In this document: positions 1-8,490 of the stretch, piece after piece
Layout: the number at the start of each line of letters is the position of its first letter
Numbering within the stretch: position 1 is the first letter of the stretch
Source of the DNA: Croceicoccus sediminis
Lineage (GTDB): Bacteria > Pseudomonadota > Alphaproteobacteria > Sphingomonadales > Sphingomonadaceae
DNA length: 64,000 nt
NCBI RefSeq assembly: GCF_007570835.1
Contig: NZ_SUNC01000002.1
Location: forward strand, 496,001-560,000
Direction: 5' to 3'
Made by a program: the position numbers and the translations under genes
Notes under the pieces: generated by a model
The model's input: only the letters and a program-made list of their open reading frames with translations
Told to the model about the DNA's origin: nothing
Databases searched by the model: none

Positions 1-87
1 ACGCTTTTCCCGCTTGCGGCCCTACTGATCGCTCAGGGCTACATGGGCGGCGAACTCGCTCATGGTCTCAATCACCTCAAACTCTGA
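1..87 (+). CDS. C-terminal end of a small membrane protein (DUF2231-like), 5' truncated
   Basis: An open frame enters at base 1 and ends at TGA 85-87, leaving 28 residues. The piece is hydrophobic and ends in a YMGGELAHG-like stretch, which resembles the glycine-rich end of DUF2231 membrane proteins; that assignment is a guess from a short fragment. It lies 11 bases upstream of the next gene in the same direction, so it is probably part of the metal-resistance operon that follows. The start lies outside the window. Confidence 0.45.
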   Translation, partial: TLFPLAALLIAQGYMGGELAHGLNHLKL

Positions 88-98
88 AGGAGCCTGCC

Positions 99-482
99 AT
101 GCGTTTCAATTCTTTCGCCTGCGCCGGAAAGTCGTTGCTTGCGCCAGCGCTCCTGCTCCCGCTGTATGCATGCAGTGATGCCGCCGCGCCGGTGGAGGAG
201 GAAACTCCGGCAGCCGAGGTGGCTGTCGCTACCCCCGCTCCGGTTGCTTCCGAGGCGGTCACCGAGCCAGTCTCCGAGCCGCGATCTGATGCGCCAGTCG
301 CCGCGTCGAGTCCGCAGCCTGCAACCACCAGTGCGCCCGTGCCTTCCGCTCGAAAGGTCGCGCCGGCACCCGTCGCAACCCCCACGCCGACGGCAGCCGC
401 AACGCCCGCCGCTGATCCGCATGCGGGCCACGACATGACCACCATGTCCGACGAAGACATGAAAGCAATGGGACACAACTGA
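99..482 (+). CDS. Small lipoprotein with Ala/Pro-rich stalk and His/Met metal-binding tail
   Basis: 127 residues. AAGGAG at 87-92 fixes the ATG at 99. The N terminus is a lipoprotein signal with a plausible lipobox ending at Cys25 (LYAC). Residues about 28-105 are low-complexity Ala/Pro/Val/Glu, likely an extended stalk. The last 22 residues are rich in His, Met and Asp (HAGHDM, MKAMGHN), a composition typical of periplasmic Cu(I)/Ag(I)-binding tails. No named family is recognised. It overlaps the next gene by one base (TGATG), so the two are translationally coupled, and it sits in a copper operon; a periplasmic copper-binding role is inferred from composition and context. Confidence 0.7.
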   Translation: MRFNSFACAGKSLLAPALLLPLYACSDAAAPVEEETPAAEVAVATPAPVASEAVTEPVSEPRSDAPVAASSPQPATTSAPVPSARKVAPAPVATPTPTAAATPAADPHAGHDMTTMSDEDMKAMGHN

Positions 483-946
483 TGAGCCAACGCAGAAATC
501 CGACCCGTCGCCCGCTTCTCCCCATACTTGGCACGATGTTGCTCGCAGCCTGTACGGGCGCGGCGCAGGCAGCCAGCTTCACCATGTATCGCGATCCCAG
601 CTGCGGATGCTGCGAAGCCTGGGCCGCGCACATGCGGCAGGGCGACCGGCACGAAGTCGCCACGGTCGATCACCCCGACATGGCGTCGGTAAAGACGCAG
701 AACGGCGTCCCTGATGACCTTCGTTCGTGTCACACCCTGATCGCGGATCGCTACGTCATCGAGGGCCACGTACCCGCCGCCGAAGTCGAACGCCTGCTCG
801 CGGAAAGGCCCGACTGGGTCGAAGGGCTCGCGGTCGCCGGTATGCCGCTCGGATCGCCCGGCATGGAAGCGGGGGGCAAAGTCCAACCGTACCAGGTCAT
901 AGCGTTCGGCAACGGCCGCCGCGAGGTTTTCGCATCCTATCCCTGA
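482..946 (+). CDS. DUF411 family metal-binding protein
   Basis: 154 residues. A hydrophobic leader (residues 11-30) includes an LAAC at Cys24 that may be a lipobox; otherwise it is a cleavable signal. The mature part begins with a RDPSCGCCEAW motif (Cys41, Cys43, Cys44), the hallmark of DUF411 proteins, which are periplasmic and usually found in copper, silver or mercury resistance loci. Later Cys and His residues (SCHT) and the GLAVAGMPLGSPGME segment are also typical of the family. The start overlaps the preceding stop by one base. A copper chaperone or binding role in the periplasm is the family expectation and is not proven by sequence. Confidence 0.85.
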   Translation: MSQRRNPTRRPLLPILGTMLLAACTGAAQAASFTMYRDPSCGCCEAWAAHMRQGDRHEVATVDHPDMASVKTQNGVPDDLRSCHTLIADRYVIEGHVPAAEVERLLAERPDWVEGLAVAGMPLGSPGMEAGGKVQPYQVIAFGNGRREVFASYP

Positions 947-985
947 TTTCAGTCATACGCACCTGCGAAGCAGAGGAGGCAATCC

Positions 986-3352
986 ATGAGCTGTTGCGAC
1001 ACCCACCACGCAAATCACGCGCAAGGTGAAGCTACCGCCGTCGACCCCGTCTGCGGCATGAGCGTGACGATCGAAAGCGCGGCTCATGTCGCCGAGCACG
1101 ATGGCGCGACCCATTACTTCTGTTCGGCACGATGCAAGGACAAGTTCGTCAGCGATCCGGAGCACTATCTGTCGGGCGCGCATCCCAAGCAGGTCGAAGA
1201 CGTTCCCGAAGGGACGATCTACACCTGTCCCATGCATCCCGAGATCCGGCAGGTAGGACCGGGAAGCTGCCCCATCTGCGGAATGGCTCTGGAGCCCGAG
1301 ACGGTCAGCCTCGAGGATGGCCCCGATCCCGAACTCGTCGACATGACCCGCCGCTTCTGGGTCAGCGCGCTCTTTACCCTGCCGTTGTTCGTCTACGCGA
1401 TGAGCGACATGGTGCCCGGGATCAGCTTCGACCGGCTGATCGAACCGGCACGTGCGCAATGGGCGCAGCTGGCCCTCGCTACACCGGTCGTACTTTGGGG
1501 CGGCTGGCCTTTCTTCGAGCGCGCATGGCAGTCGCTCAGGACCCGCAACCTCAACATGTTTACGCTGATCGGCTTCGGCGTTGCGATCGCATTCCTGTTT
1601 AGCCTCGTCGCGACTCTCCTTCCCGATATATTCCCGCCCGCCTTCCGCGATCACTCGGGTCGGGTTGGGGTATATTACGAAGCAGCGGCGGTCATCACCA
1701 CGCTCGTCCTACTTGGCCAGGTGCTCGAACTCAGGGCGCGGGGCTCAACCTCGAGCGCGCTGCGTGCACTGCTCGAACTTGCGCCGCCGACCGCGCTCAA
1801 GGTCTTCGGCAGCGGCGACGAGCGCGAAGTGTCGCTCGACCAATTGGCAAGCGGTGATCTGCTCCGCGTCCGCCCGGGTGACAAGGTGCCGGTCGATGGC
1901 GAAGTGACCGAGGGCGCGAGTGCCATTGACGAGTCCATGATCAGCGGCGAGCCGCTGCCTGTTTCCAAAAAGGCCGGCGACCAGGTGATCGGCGGAACGG
2001 TCAACCAGACCGGCGGCTTCGTTATGCGTGCGGGCGCGGTCGGCAAGGACACGATGCTGTCCAAGATCGTGCAGATGGTTGCCGAAGCTCAGCGCAGCCG
2101 GGCACCGATCCAGCGGCTGGCCGATCAGGTCGCGGCCTGGTTCGTGCCTTCGGTGGTCGTGATCGCGGTCGTTACCTTTATCGTCTGGGCCATCTGGGGG
2201 CCTTTCCCCGCGCTTGCCTATGCACTGGTCAACGCGATCGCCGTTCTGATCATTGCCTGTCCATGCGCGCTCGGCCTCGCAACGCCGATGTCGATCATGA
2301 CCGGGACCGGCAAGGGCGCCCAGCACGGCATCCTCATTCGCAACGCCGAGGCGCTCGAGACGCTCGAAAAGATCGACACGCTGGTGGTCGACAAGACGGG
2401 CACTCTCACCATGGGCAAGCCTGATCTCGTCGCCGTCACTCCCCGAGTGGGCCTGGACGAGGCCGAGTTCCTTTCCGCCGTCGCCGCGGTCGAATCGGGG
2501 AGCGAGCATCCGCTCGCCCATGCAATAGTTGAAGGCGCCAAGGCGCGAGGCGTGGCGTTCGAGGCAGCGTCTGATTTGTCGTCGACTACCGGCGAGGGTG
2601 TCGAGGCGCGCGTGGGACCGCGGAAGGTCGCCATTGGTAACGAGAAACTGATGCGGCGGCTCGGTATCGATGATGCGGAATGGCTCGCGTCCGCAGAAGC
2701 CGGACGCTCCCAGGGCCAGACCGTGATGTTCGTGGCCAGCGATGGCGCACCGGCAGGGCTGATCGCGGTCGCCGATCCGATCAAGCCGACCAGCGCTGCG
2801 GCCATTCGGGCGCTGCACGAGCGCGGGATCGAAGTGGTCATGCTGACCGGCGATAGCCGGGCCACCGCCGAAGCCGTGGCCCGCCAGCTCGGTATCGGCG
2901 AGGTCGAGGCCAATGTGTCGCCCGAGGACAAGCATCGCAAGATCGAGGCTCTCAAGGCCGCCGGCAAGCGCGTTGCGATGGCAGGGGACGGCATTAACGA
3001 CGCGCCAGCGCTGGCGGCTGCGGATGTCGGCATTGCAATGGGAACCGGCACCGACGTGGCAATCGAAAGCGCTGGAGTCACGCTGGTTCGCGGCGACCTG
3101 ACCGGTGTACTCCAGGCGATCGTCCTGTCGCGCGCCACCATGGGCAATATTCGCCAAAACCTCGTATTCGCGTTCGGATACAATGCGCTCGGCATCCCGG
3201 TGGCAGCTGGCGTGCTGTTTCCCGCGTTTGGCCTTCTTCTCAATCCAATGATCGCCGCCGCGGCCATGAGCCTCTCGTCGGTGTCGGTCATCGCCAATGC
3301 CCTGCGTCTTCGCGGGCTCAAACTTCCAACCTTGAGCGAAGGTCGGGCATGA
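986..3352 (+). CDS. copA: Heavy-metal P1B-type ATPase, probable Cu(I) exporter, with YHS and HMBD domains
   Basis: 788 residues, ATG 986 preceded by AGAGGAGG (972-979). In place of a classical CxxC HMA domain, the N terminus has Cys3-Cys4, a YHS domain (about 20-62, DPVCGM...FCSARC) and a heavy-metal-binding domain (79-105, YTCPMHPE...CPICGM). Eight membrane helices are expected. Diagnostic motifs are present: SGEP actuator loop, transmembrane Cys425-Pro-Cys427, phosphorylation site DKTGT with Asp469, SEHPLA, MLTGDS, and GDGINDAP. The C-terminal YN and MSSVSV-type helices ([13 protein letters not shown]) match Cu(I) exporters (P1B-1). It pumps Cu(I) or Ag(I) out of the cytosol using ATP. It overlaps the following channel gene by ATGA, consistent with one operon. 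Confidence 0.93.
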   Translation: MSCCDTHHANHAQGEATAVDPVCGMSVTIESAAHVAEHDGATHYFCSARCKDKFVSDPEHYLSGAHPKQVEDVPEGTIYTCPMHPEIRQVGPGSCPICGMALEPETVSLEDGPDPELVDMTRRFWVSALFTLPLFVYAMSDMVPGISFDRLIEPARAQWAQLALATPVVLWGGWPFFERAWQSLRTRNLNMFTLIGFGVAIAFLFSLVATLLPDIFPPAFRDHSGRVGVYYEAAAVITTLVLLGQVLELRARGSTSSALRALLELAPPTALKVFGSGDEREVSLDQLASGDLLRVRPGDKVPVDGEVTEGASAIDESMISGEPLPVSKKAGDQVIGGTVNQTGGFVMRAGAVGKDTMLSKIVQMVAEAQRSRAPIQRLADQVAAWFVPSVVVIAVVTFIVWAIWGPFPALAYALVNAIAVLIIACPCALGLATPMSIMTGTGKGAQHGILIRNAEALETLEKIDTLVVDKTGTLTMGKPDLVAVTPRVGLDEAEFLSAVAAVESGSEHPLAHAIVEGAKARGVAFEAASDLSSTTGEGVEARVGPRKVAIGNEKLMRRLGIDDAEWLASAEAGRSQGQTVMFVASDGAPAGLIAVADPIKPTSAAAIRALHERGIEVVMLTGDSRATAEAVARQLGIGEVEANVSPEDKHRKIEALKAAGKRVAMAGDGINDAPALAAADVGIAMGTGTDVAIESAGVTLVRGDLTGVLQAIVLSRATMGNIRQNLVFAFGYNALGIPVAAGVLFPAFGLLLNPMIAAAAMSLSSVSVIANALRLRGLKLPTLSEGRA

Positions 3353-3765
3353 TCGCGGCAACGGCTATCGGAATAGCGCTCTTCCTTTCTTCGCTGACAT
3401 TGCATCTCGCCATGCTGCGCCTGGCGAAGAAGCTTTCACCGCCGGGGCTTGCGCCGACCGGTCTGAGACTAACGGGCGGCTCATTGCTCGTTCTCATCAG
3501 CCACATGATGGTAGCCGTCGTCTTCGCGGCTGGTTTCGCATGGGCAGCCTCGGTCGGTCTTGGCGGGTTCGCCAAGGAACCGGCCATGTCGCCCATGGAT
3601 TATTATTACTTCGCCCTGATCACCGTGACGACAGTGGGCCTGGGCGACATCTATCCAACCGATCACCTCAGGGTGATTGCTGGCATCGCGTCGCTGACGG
3701 GCTTCATCCTGATCAGCTGCACAGCCCAGTACGTATACAAGACGATGAGCCAACAGGAGGATTGA
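3349..3765 (+). CDS. Small potassium-channel-like membrane protein (Ion_trans_2)
   Basis: 138 residues. The ATG is inside the stop of the ATPase gene (ATGA, 3349-3352). Three hydrophobic helices are visible at about 4-24, 42-70 and 107-132, with a pore loop before the last carrying the selectivity filter TVGLGD (Thr95-Asp100). This is the filter of K+-selective channels of the Ion_trans_2 type. There is no cytoplasmic RCK/TrkA-N domain. A K+ channel translationally coupled to a copper ATPase may offset charge movement during metal export; that is inference from context. Confidence 0.85.
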   Translation: MIAATAIGIALFLSSLTLHLAMLRLAKKLSPPGLAPTGLRLTGGSLLVLISHMMVAVVFAAGFAWAASVGLGGFAKEPAMSPMDYYYFALITVTTVGLGDIYPTDHLRVIAGIASLTGFILISCTAQYVYKTMSQQED

Positions 3766-4389
3766 ATGGCCGAGAACCACAGTGCGGATCACCAGCAGAA
3801 CGGTGGTGGAGGCAACTACTGGCGCTTCATGGCGATGGTGGCGACGTCGACCGCGATCATGTTCGGCCTGATGTATCTAAACACATACGAGCTTGATCAC
3901 GTGTTCTGGAGCGAGACGCGCTTTTGGATGACGTTCGTCATGGGCGGCATGATGATGATCGTCATGCTCCTCCTCATGTGGGGCATGTACAAGGACAAGA
4001 CCAAGAACTTCATCATCCTGGCCGTAGGCGCGCTGGTCTTTGCGGTGGCGCTGTGGCTGGTCCGCAGCCAGGCGACCGTCAACGACGAAGAGTACATGTC
4101 CGCTATGATCCCTCACCATTCGATCGCAATCATGACGAGCGCGCGGGCCGAGATCACCGATCCGCGTGTTCGCAAGCTAGCGGACTCGATCATCGAGGCT
4201 CAGGTCAAAGAAATTGCAGAGATGAAGTTGCTGATCGAAGACATCGAAAGGAACGGTGAGATGGGCGACGGCACGCCACTCCCCGCGCGGACGACCGATC
4301 TCACACCAGAGCTATTGCAGGAAGCCAAACAGGCGGTTGAGCGTCCTATCAGCCCGGAGGTGCGCGACGAGGTTACGGTGGACGAATAG
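3766..4389 (+). CDS. DUF305 protein with three N-terminal membrane helices
   Basis: 207 residues, starting directly after the previous stop, with CAGGAGG at 3754-3760. Three membrane helices (about 19-38, 52-73 and 79-98, the second strikingly Met-rich) are followed by a DUF305 segment containing MIPHHSIAIM (His117-His118) and the ITDPRVRKLAD helix with QVKEIAEMK. DUF305 proteins are four-helix, ferritin-like in outline, and often found in copper resistance loci where His/Met pairs bind metal. Here the domain is membrane-anchored. It is the last gene of the metal operon; no clear terminator follows, only the inverted repeat at 4404-4444. Confidence 0.85.
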   Translation: MAENHSADHQQNGGGGNYWRFMAMVATSTAIMFGLMYLNTYELDHVFWSETRFWMTFVMGGMMMIVMLLLMWGMYKDKTKNFIILAVGALVFAVALWLVRSQATVNDEEYMSAMIPHHSIAIMTSARAEITDPRVRKLADSIIEAQVKEIAEMKLLIEDIERNGEMGDGTPLPARTTDLTPELLQEAKQAVERPISPEVRDEVTVDE

Positions 4390-4403
4390 AAGCTTCGAGA
4401 TGA

Positions 4404-4444
4404 TTTATCCCGCAATTTGCGAAAACGTGAATTTGCGGGATAAA
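4404..4444. repeat. 12-bp perfect inverted repeat with 17-nt spacer
   Basis: TTTATCCCGCAA (4404-4415) and its exact complement TTGCGGGATAAA (4433-4444) flank a 17-nt spacer. A smaller CGCAA/TTGCG dyad (4411-4421) shares the left arm. Neither side has a T-run, so a rho-independent terminator is unlikely. It lies 15 bp after the last metal-resistance gene and at the start of a gene-free stretch. Its form suits a site for a tyrosine recombinase or a regulatory protein, but no such protein gene is seen nearby. Confidence 0.6.
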
Positions 4445-5337
4445 CACGTGATCGGATGGCTGTGCGAAGGTGGTTTGCTGACCGTTCTTGCTGACTTGCA
4501 ATGACGATATCAAAGCGGGATTAGCGCTAATGCTGAGTCCTGAAAAAGGCATCGAACCAATGCATTAGACGGGTTTTGAGGGCCTTTTGAGGGCTTTTTG
4601 GAGACGGCCGAATTTCTAACCATCTGATAAGACGTAAAAAACTAGCTAGAATGTGATGCCTCTTCTGGCACCATCGCTTCTCAAATAGCTGGAAATTTAA
4701 AGAAATCGTCGAGCAGACGCCCCGAGAGCGTGCTTGCTACGGTCTGGTGCCCGTAGTTCCGATCTAAGCATCGGAAAACCGTCAGAAATGGTCCACGCGG
4801 CTGTTCCGGTTTCAGTTCCGGTTTTCATGCCCAGAGGCATGAAATTTCGTGCAGATCGCCATTGCCTTCGGTGCCATATCCCGACCTACACTCGGCCGAT
4901 CAGAGGCTTGGCGCCCTTCCAAAACTGACAGTCTTCAAGACGATCTTCGCCGCTTCACGCTCGCTATCGCGGTTCTCGTATTTCAATTCGGACGAGTCCG
5001 GGGCTGGTGTAGCGGTTGATCCAACGCTGCTACGACCGTTTCAGGATGATTTGGCAATTGCGGTTTGCAGTGAGGAACGGGTGGATCGCTCCAGCGTGAG
5101 CGAGGCACTGAGACACCATGCAAGATTGCCGTGAGGGTGCTCGAAGCCGACCTCGCCACCAACTTGCTGGCTCTCGCCCACTGCTGAATGGCACCCGTTT
5201 CGTAAATCGAGCCCCTCAAGTTCAGAGTTTCAGTTGGACGGCGCGATCGTCGTCCTCCGTCAATACATGGCCAACAAGGTGGGGCGGGTCGCGACCGATG
5301 AACTCGGCAAACGCATCGGCTGGGGCAGGGGCAGGAC
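4445..5337. other. Gene-free, AT-richer boundary region
   Basis: About 900 bases with no convincing gene on either strand. Short open frames (for example 4734-4928, 4862-5134 and 4983-5219) have no recognisable domain, poor codon character and no good ribosome binding site. The first half is clearly richer in A and T than its flanks. It contains a short direct repeat TTTTGAGGGC at 4574-4583 and 4585-4594. The stretch separates the metal-resistance operon from catabolic genes and may be a scar of past insertion or deletion; no insertion-sequence end was recognised. Confidence 0.5.
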
Positions 5338-5365
5338 GGCAGCTACCCGGCGAAAGGTAGCTGCC
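5338..5365. terminator. Hairpin downstream of the maleate isomerase gene
   Basis: GGCAGCTACC (5338-5347) and GGTAGCTGCC (5356-5365) form a perfect 10-bp stem with an 8-nt loop, 16 bases beyond the stop codon of the minus-strand isomerase gene. There is no following T-run on either strand, so termination would be factor-assisted or the hairpin may protect the 3' end of the transcript. Confidence 0.4.
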
Positions 5366-5380
5366 GCCAGTCGAACCGCT

Positions 5381-6139
5381 TCAGTACGTGCCGCCGAGCA
5401 AGGCACCGGCGTCGGGAACGCGGCGTTCCAGGCCCAGCTTGTCCAGCATCTGGTGCGTCGTGCACACTGCGGCCGATACGACGGGAATGCCGATCCGGTC
5501 CTGTAGCGGCTGAATGATCGGCAGTGAGGGCATCTGCACACAGGCCGAGGCCACGAAGGCGTCGATCCCGGTGATGTCGACCTGCTTGTAGATTTCGAGA
5601 AGGCGCTGCGGATCGTGGCGACCGACCTCCAGATTGTCGGGAATCTCCAGCGCGGTGAAATCGCGCACGGTGATGCCCTCGCTCTCGATGTAATCGACCA
5701 CCAGCTGCGTCAGCGGCTTCATGTAGGGGCAGATGACCGAAATCGTCTTCGCGCCCAGTGCATGCAGCCCTTCGACAAGGGCCCCTGCGCTCGTCACCAC
5801 GGGGGCGGCGGCGTCGTTCTCGACCGTGCGTTGGTGCAGCCGCTTCTCGGACACCCGGTGATAGCCCTGCCCCATGCTCATGATCGCGACCAGGCAGGCA
5901 TAGCCCAGCACGTCCACGCGCGCGTCCGACAGCTCAATCGCGCAGCGGTCGGAATCGCGGTCCATCGCTTCCAGTTCTTCCTTAACCACCTTCTTCATCC
6001 GCATGCGGCTGGAATGGAAAGTGAAGCGTTCGGGCAGGATGGCTTCGCGCGCGCGCAGCATCGCGGGGATTTCGGTTTCCATCGTGGTGTTGGACGAAGG
6101 GACGATCTGCCCCACGCGGAAGGGTCGGTTCTGGCTCAT
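5381..6139 (-). CDS. Maleate cis-trans isomerase
   Basis: 252 residues, the full length of the family. The Asp/Glu racemase-fold signature PSSNTTMETEIP (residues 14-25) and two catalytic-type cysteines, Cys82 (GYACLVAIM) and Cys200 (SACVQMPSL), match maleate isomerases of the NicE type, which convert maleate to fumarate via a cysteine-substrate adduct in the cytosol. The resemblance extends over nearly the whole length as far as I recall those sequences. The gene follows the nitrilase gene by 29 bases on the same strand and faces the gentisate dioxygenase gene across the shared promoter, so it probably handles maleate released from ring cleavage. Confidence 0.9.
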   Translation of the reverse strand: MSQNRPFRVGQIVPSSNTTMETEIPAMLRAREAILPERFTFHSSRMRMKKVVKEELEAMDRDSDRCAIELSDARVDVLGYACLVAIMSMGQGYHRVSEKRLHQRTVENDAAAPVVTSAGALVEGLHALGAKTISVICPYMKPLTQLVVDYIESEGITVRDFTALEIPDNLEVGRHDPQRLLEIYKQVDITGIDAFVASACVQMPSLPIIQPLQDRIGIPVVSAAVCTTHQMLDKLGLERRVPDAGALLGGTY

Positions 6140-6168
6140 GGGAAAATCCTTGCGATTGGAAACGGGGC

Positions 6169-7170
6169 TCAGTCCTCGCCGGACCCGCTTTCGAGGTCGG
6201 CATCGAGGGGCGCATCGAACAGCGTGACGGGCGCACGCGGGGTGCGGTCCACCGTCAGGTCGAAGATGTCGAAACGGTTATAATGGCCGATGATGTCGTG
6301 CATCTGCTTGGGCTGGATACAGCGCGACAGGTCGATGTCGGCATAGACGATGCCGTCGTCGTCGATCAGCGGCTCGCCCACTTCGCGGCCGTCCGGGCCG
6401 ATCACGCCGGAATAGGCGCTGTTCTTGCGTTGCAGCTTTTCCCGTGCGTCGGGGACCAGCCCTTCCATCGCCGTGATGATCTCTTCCGAAATGGTCGAGC
6501 AGGAGACGACGGTGAAGACCTTGCCCTCGAACGAATGCGCCATCGCGCGCACCTTGATCGCTTCGGCCATGTCGTAATCGGCCGGGGCGACCGGTAGCGA
6601 GATGTAGCTGGCCGCATGGACCAGTTCGCCCTGCGCCAGAAGCGAGAAACGCGCCAGCGTATTGGTGTTCTCGCCGCAGGCCAAGCCGCCCAGCGGGCCG
6701 ATCGCCGTGTCGTAGACGACGAGGCCCGATCCGTCGCCGGGTGCCCAGGTCATCTTTTCCGCCCAGGTCGGCACCAGCTTGCGATGGCCGCCCATGATCG
6801 CACCGTCCGGTCCGATGAAAACCATCGTGTTGTAGAGCGTGCCGACCGAAACCGGGCTGCGTTCGTTCACGCCGATGATGACGTGGACACCGCATTCGCG
6901 CGCCGCTTCGCAGACTGTTTCGATTTCCGGCCCCGGCAGAAGGATGGAGCCGCGCACCAGCTTTTCGAACCAGGGGCTGGCCGACACGGGATCGGTGATC
7001 CAGCTCCAATAGGGATAGGCCGAGACGAAGACTTCGGGAAACACCACCAATGCCGCGCCGTTGCCGGCCGCTTCGCGGACAAGTCCGGCGGCCTTGGCGC
7101 AAGTGGCCTGGGCATCGAGGAAGACCGGGCTGGTCTGCACTGCGGCGGCCTTGAATTGCGGAAGTTGCAT
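6169..7170 (-). CDS. Nitrilase (carbon-nitrogen hydrolase family)
   Basis: 333 residues from ATG 7170, chosen because a GAGGGAA Shine-Dalgarno lies just upstream and the family N terminus begins there (FKAAAVQTSPVF); the frame stays open to 7251 but the extension is not family-like. The catalytic triad is visible: Glu46 (FPEVF), Lys131 (HRKLVPTWAEK) and Cys165 (GGLACGENTN). The CGENTN context marks true nitrilases, which hydrolyse R-CN to R-COOH plus ammonia. The substrate cannot be told from sequence; with gentisate-pathway neighbours, an aromatic or arylaliphatic nitrile is a reasonable inference. It is first in a two-gene minus-strand unit with the isomerase. Confidence 0.9.
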   Translation of the reverse strand: MQLPQFKAAAVQTSPVFLDAQATCAKAAGLVREAAGNGAALVVFPEVFVSAYPYWSWITDPVSASPWFEKLVRGSILLPGPEIETVCEAARECGVHVIIGVNERSPVSVGTLYNTMVFIGPDGAIMGGHRKLVPTWAEKMTWAPGDGSGLVVYDTAIGPLGGLACGENTNTLARFSLLAQGELVHAASYISLPVAPADYDMAEAIKVRAMAHSFEGKVFTVVSCSTISEEIITAMEGLVPDAREKLQRKNSAYSGVIGPDGREVGEPLIDDDGIVYADIDLSRCIQPKQMHDIIGHYNRFDIFDLTVDRTPRAPVTLFDAPLDADLESGSGED

Positions 7171-7234
7171 TCTCGCTTTCCCTCTATTCGGGGCGTCGCG
7201 CCCCACCATCATCGCCGCTGTCCCTTGCATCATG

Positions 7235-7269
7235 TTGACAGGTCGACGCAAGATATTTTAAGCTTAAAC
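7235..7269. promoter_or_regulatory. Divergent promoter region with TTTTAAGCTTAAA operator-like palindrome
   Basis: Between the nitrilase (minus) and gentisate dioxygenase (plus) starts lies a TTGACA (7235-7240) and a 12-bp perfect palindrome TTTAAGCTTAAA (7257-7268), extended to 14 bases with a single mismatch (7256-7269). The same palindrome occurs exactly once more as far as I could see, at 41294-41307, in front of a MarR-family gene. Position between divergent starts and overlap with a promoter-like element suggest a repressor site controlling both directions. Confidence 0.65.
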
Positions 7270-7314
7270 AAATTTGACGGAACACCTTTGGACAGGCTTG
7301 AGGGACGTACGATC

Positions 7315-8442
7315 ATGGCGGTGCAGGCATACGATCAATATCGCGAAGACCAGCTCGGCCGCGCCAACGTGGCCGACACGCCCGAGCTGGTGGAATTCTA
7401 CCGCGACCTCGAATCGCAACACGCCGGTGCGTTGTGGACCGTGGCCAACAAGATCGAACCGTGGGAACCGGAATCCGACTCGGTCCCGGTCCTGTGGCAA
7501 TATGACCGGCTGCGCGATCATGTCCTGCGCGCGCTCGAACTCGTCAGCCCCGAAAAGGCAGGTCGCCGGGTCGTCTACCTTGCCAATCCGGGGCGGGCCG
7601 ACGTGACCGCCGCGGTCGGCTGGCTCTATACCGGCCTGCAGGTCATGGGGCCGGGCGAAGTCGCCTCAAGCCACCGCCACTCGGCCTCTGCGCTGCGCTT
7701 CATCATGGAAGGCAGTGGCGCTTTCACGAATGTCGATGGGCACAAGATGACGCTGGGCCGCAACGATTTCGTGCTGACGCCCAATGGCACCTGGCACGAA
7801 CACGGTGTCGCGGAAGACGGCTCGGTCTGCATCTGGCAGGACGGGCTCGACATTCCGCTGATGAATGCGCTTGAGGCCAATTTCTACGAAGTCCACCCCG
7901 ACCTGCAACAGGCGGTCAGCTTCCCGATCGACGATTCCACGTCGACCTGGGGCCATGCTGCGCTGAAACCTGCAGGCGAAACCTGGTCGAAACGCTATTC
8001 ACCGCTGCTGAAGTACGAGTGGGAACCGACTTACGAAGCGCTCTGCCGCTATGAAAAGGTCACCGATGGTTCGCCCTACGACGGGATCCACATGGATTAC
8101 GTGAACCCCTTCACCGGCGGTCCGCCGATGTCGACCATGGGCGCTTCGATGCAATTGCTGCGACCGGGCCAGCATACCAAGGCCCACCGAGAAGTCGGCA
8201 GCTTCGTTTATCAGTGCGCCAAGGGCCACGGCCATTCCATCATCGGCGGCAAGCGCTTCGACTGGAAGGAAAAGGACATCTTCGTCGTCCCGTCCTGGAT
8301 GTGGCACGAACATGTCAACGGCTCCGACACCGAAGACGCCTGCCTGTTCTCGTTCCACGACCTGCCGACGATGCGGGCCCTTGGCCTCTACCGTGCCGAG
8401 GGGCTCGCCGAAAACGGCGGTTACCAGCCGATCCTGCCCTGA
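7315..8442 (+). CDS. Gentisate 1,2-dioxygenase
   Basis: 375 residues from ATG 7315, preceded by GAGGGA; the open frame extends far upstream to 6616 but there it only mirrors the nitrilase gene. This is a bicupin protein of the usual length. The first cupin carries the iron ligands in SSHRHSASALRF and NGTWHEHG; the second has TKAHREVGSF and WHEHVNG. Gentisate dioxygenases use Fe(II) and O2 to open 2,5-dihydroxybenzoate to maleylpyruvate; close relatives act on substituted gentisates or 1-hydroxy-2-naphthoate, so the exact ring substrate is not certain. It is cotranscribed with the FAH-family hydrolase 48 bases downstream. Confidence 0.92.
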   Translation: MAVQAYDQYREDQLGRANVADTPELVEFYRDLESQHAGALWTVANKIEPWEPESDSVPVLWQYDRLRDHVLRALELVSPEKAGRRVVYLANPGRADVTAAVGWLYTGLQVMGPGEVASSHRHSASALRFIMEGSGAFTNVDGHKMTLGRNDFVLTPNGTWHEHGVAEDGSVCIWQDGLDIPLMNALEANFYEVHPDLQQAVSFPIDDSTSTWGHAALKPAGETWSKRYSPLLKYEWEPTYEALCRYEKVTDGSPYDGIHMDYVNPFTGGPPMSTMGASMQLLRPGQHTKAHREVGSFVYQCAKGHGHSIIGGKRFDWKEKDIFVVPSWMWHEHVNGSDTEDACLFSFHDLPTMRALGLYRAEGLAENGGYQPILP

Positions 8443-8490
8443 CATTCGCCCCTGGGGCGCAAACGACAATCTGACTGAAAAGGAATCTTC

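Noticed and set aside
1745-3361. 538-codon open frame on the minus strand over the copper ATPase gene
   Set aside because: It is antisense to a gene with complete P-type ATPase motifs; the composition (His/Arg/Asp-rich, no domain) is that of a GC-skew shadow.
4574-4594. Two copies of TTTTGAGGGC as a repeat-based element
   Set aside because: Only two adjacent 10-base copies; too little to call an iteron or array.
4734-5219. Short frames in the gene-free region as a transposase remnant
   Set aside because: I looked for transposase or integrase motifs on both strands and found none that could be defended.
6616-7314. In-frame upstream extension of the gentisate dioxygenase gene
   Set aside because: The extension runs antisense through the nitrilase gene and has no family similarity; ATG 7315 with its ribosome site gives the normal family length.
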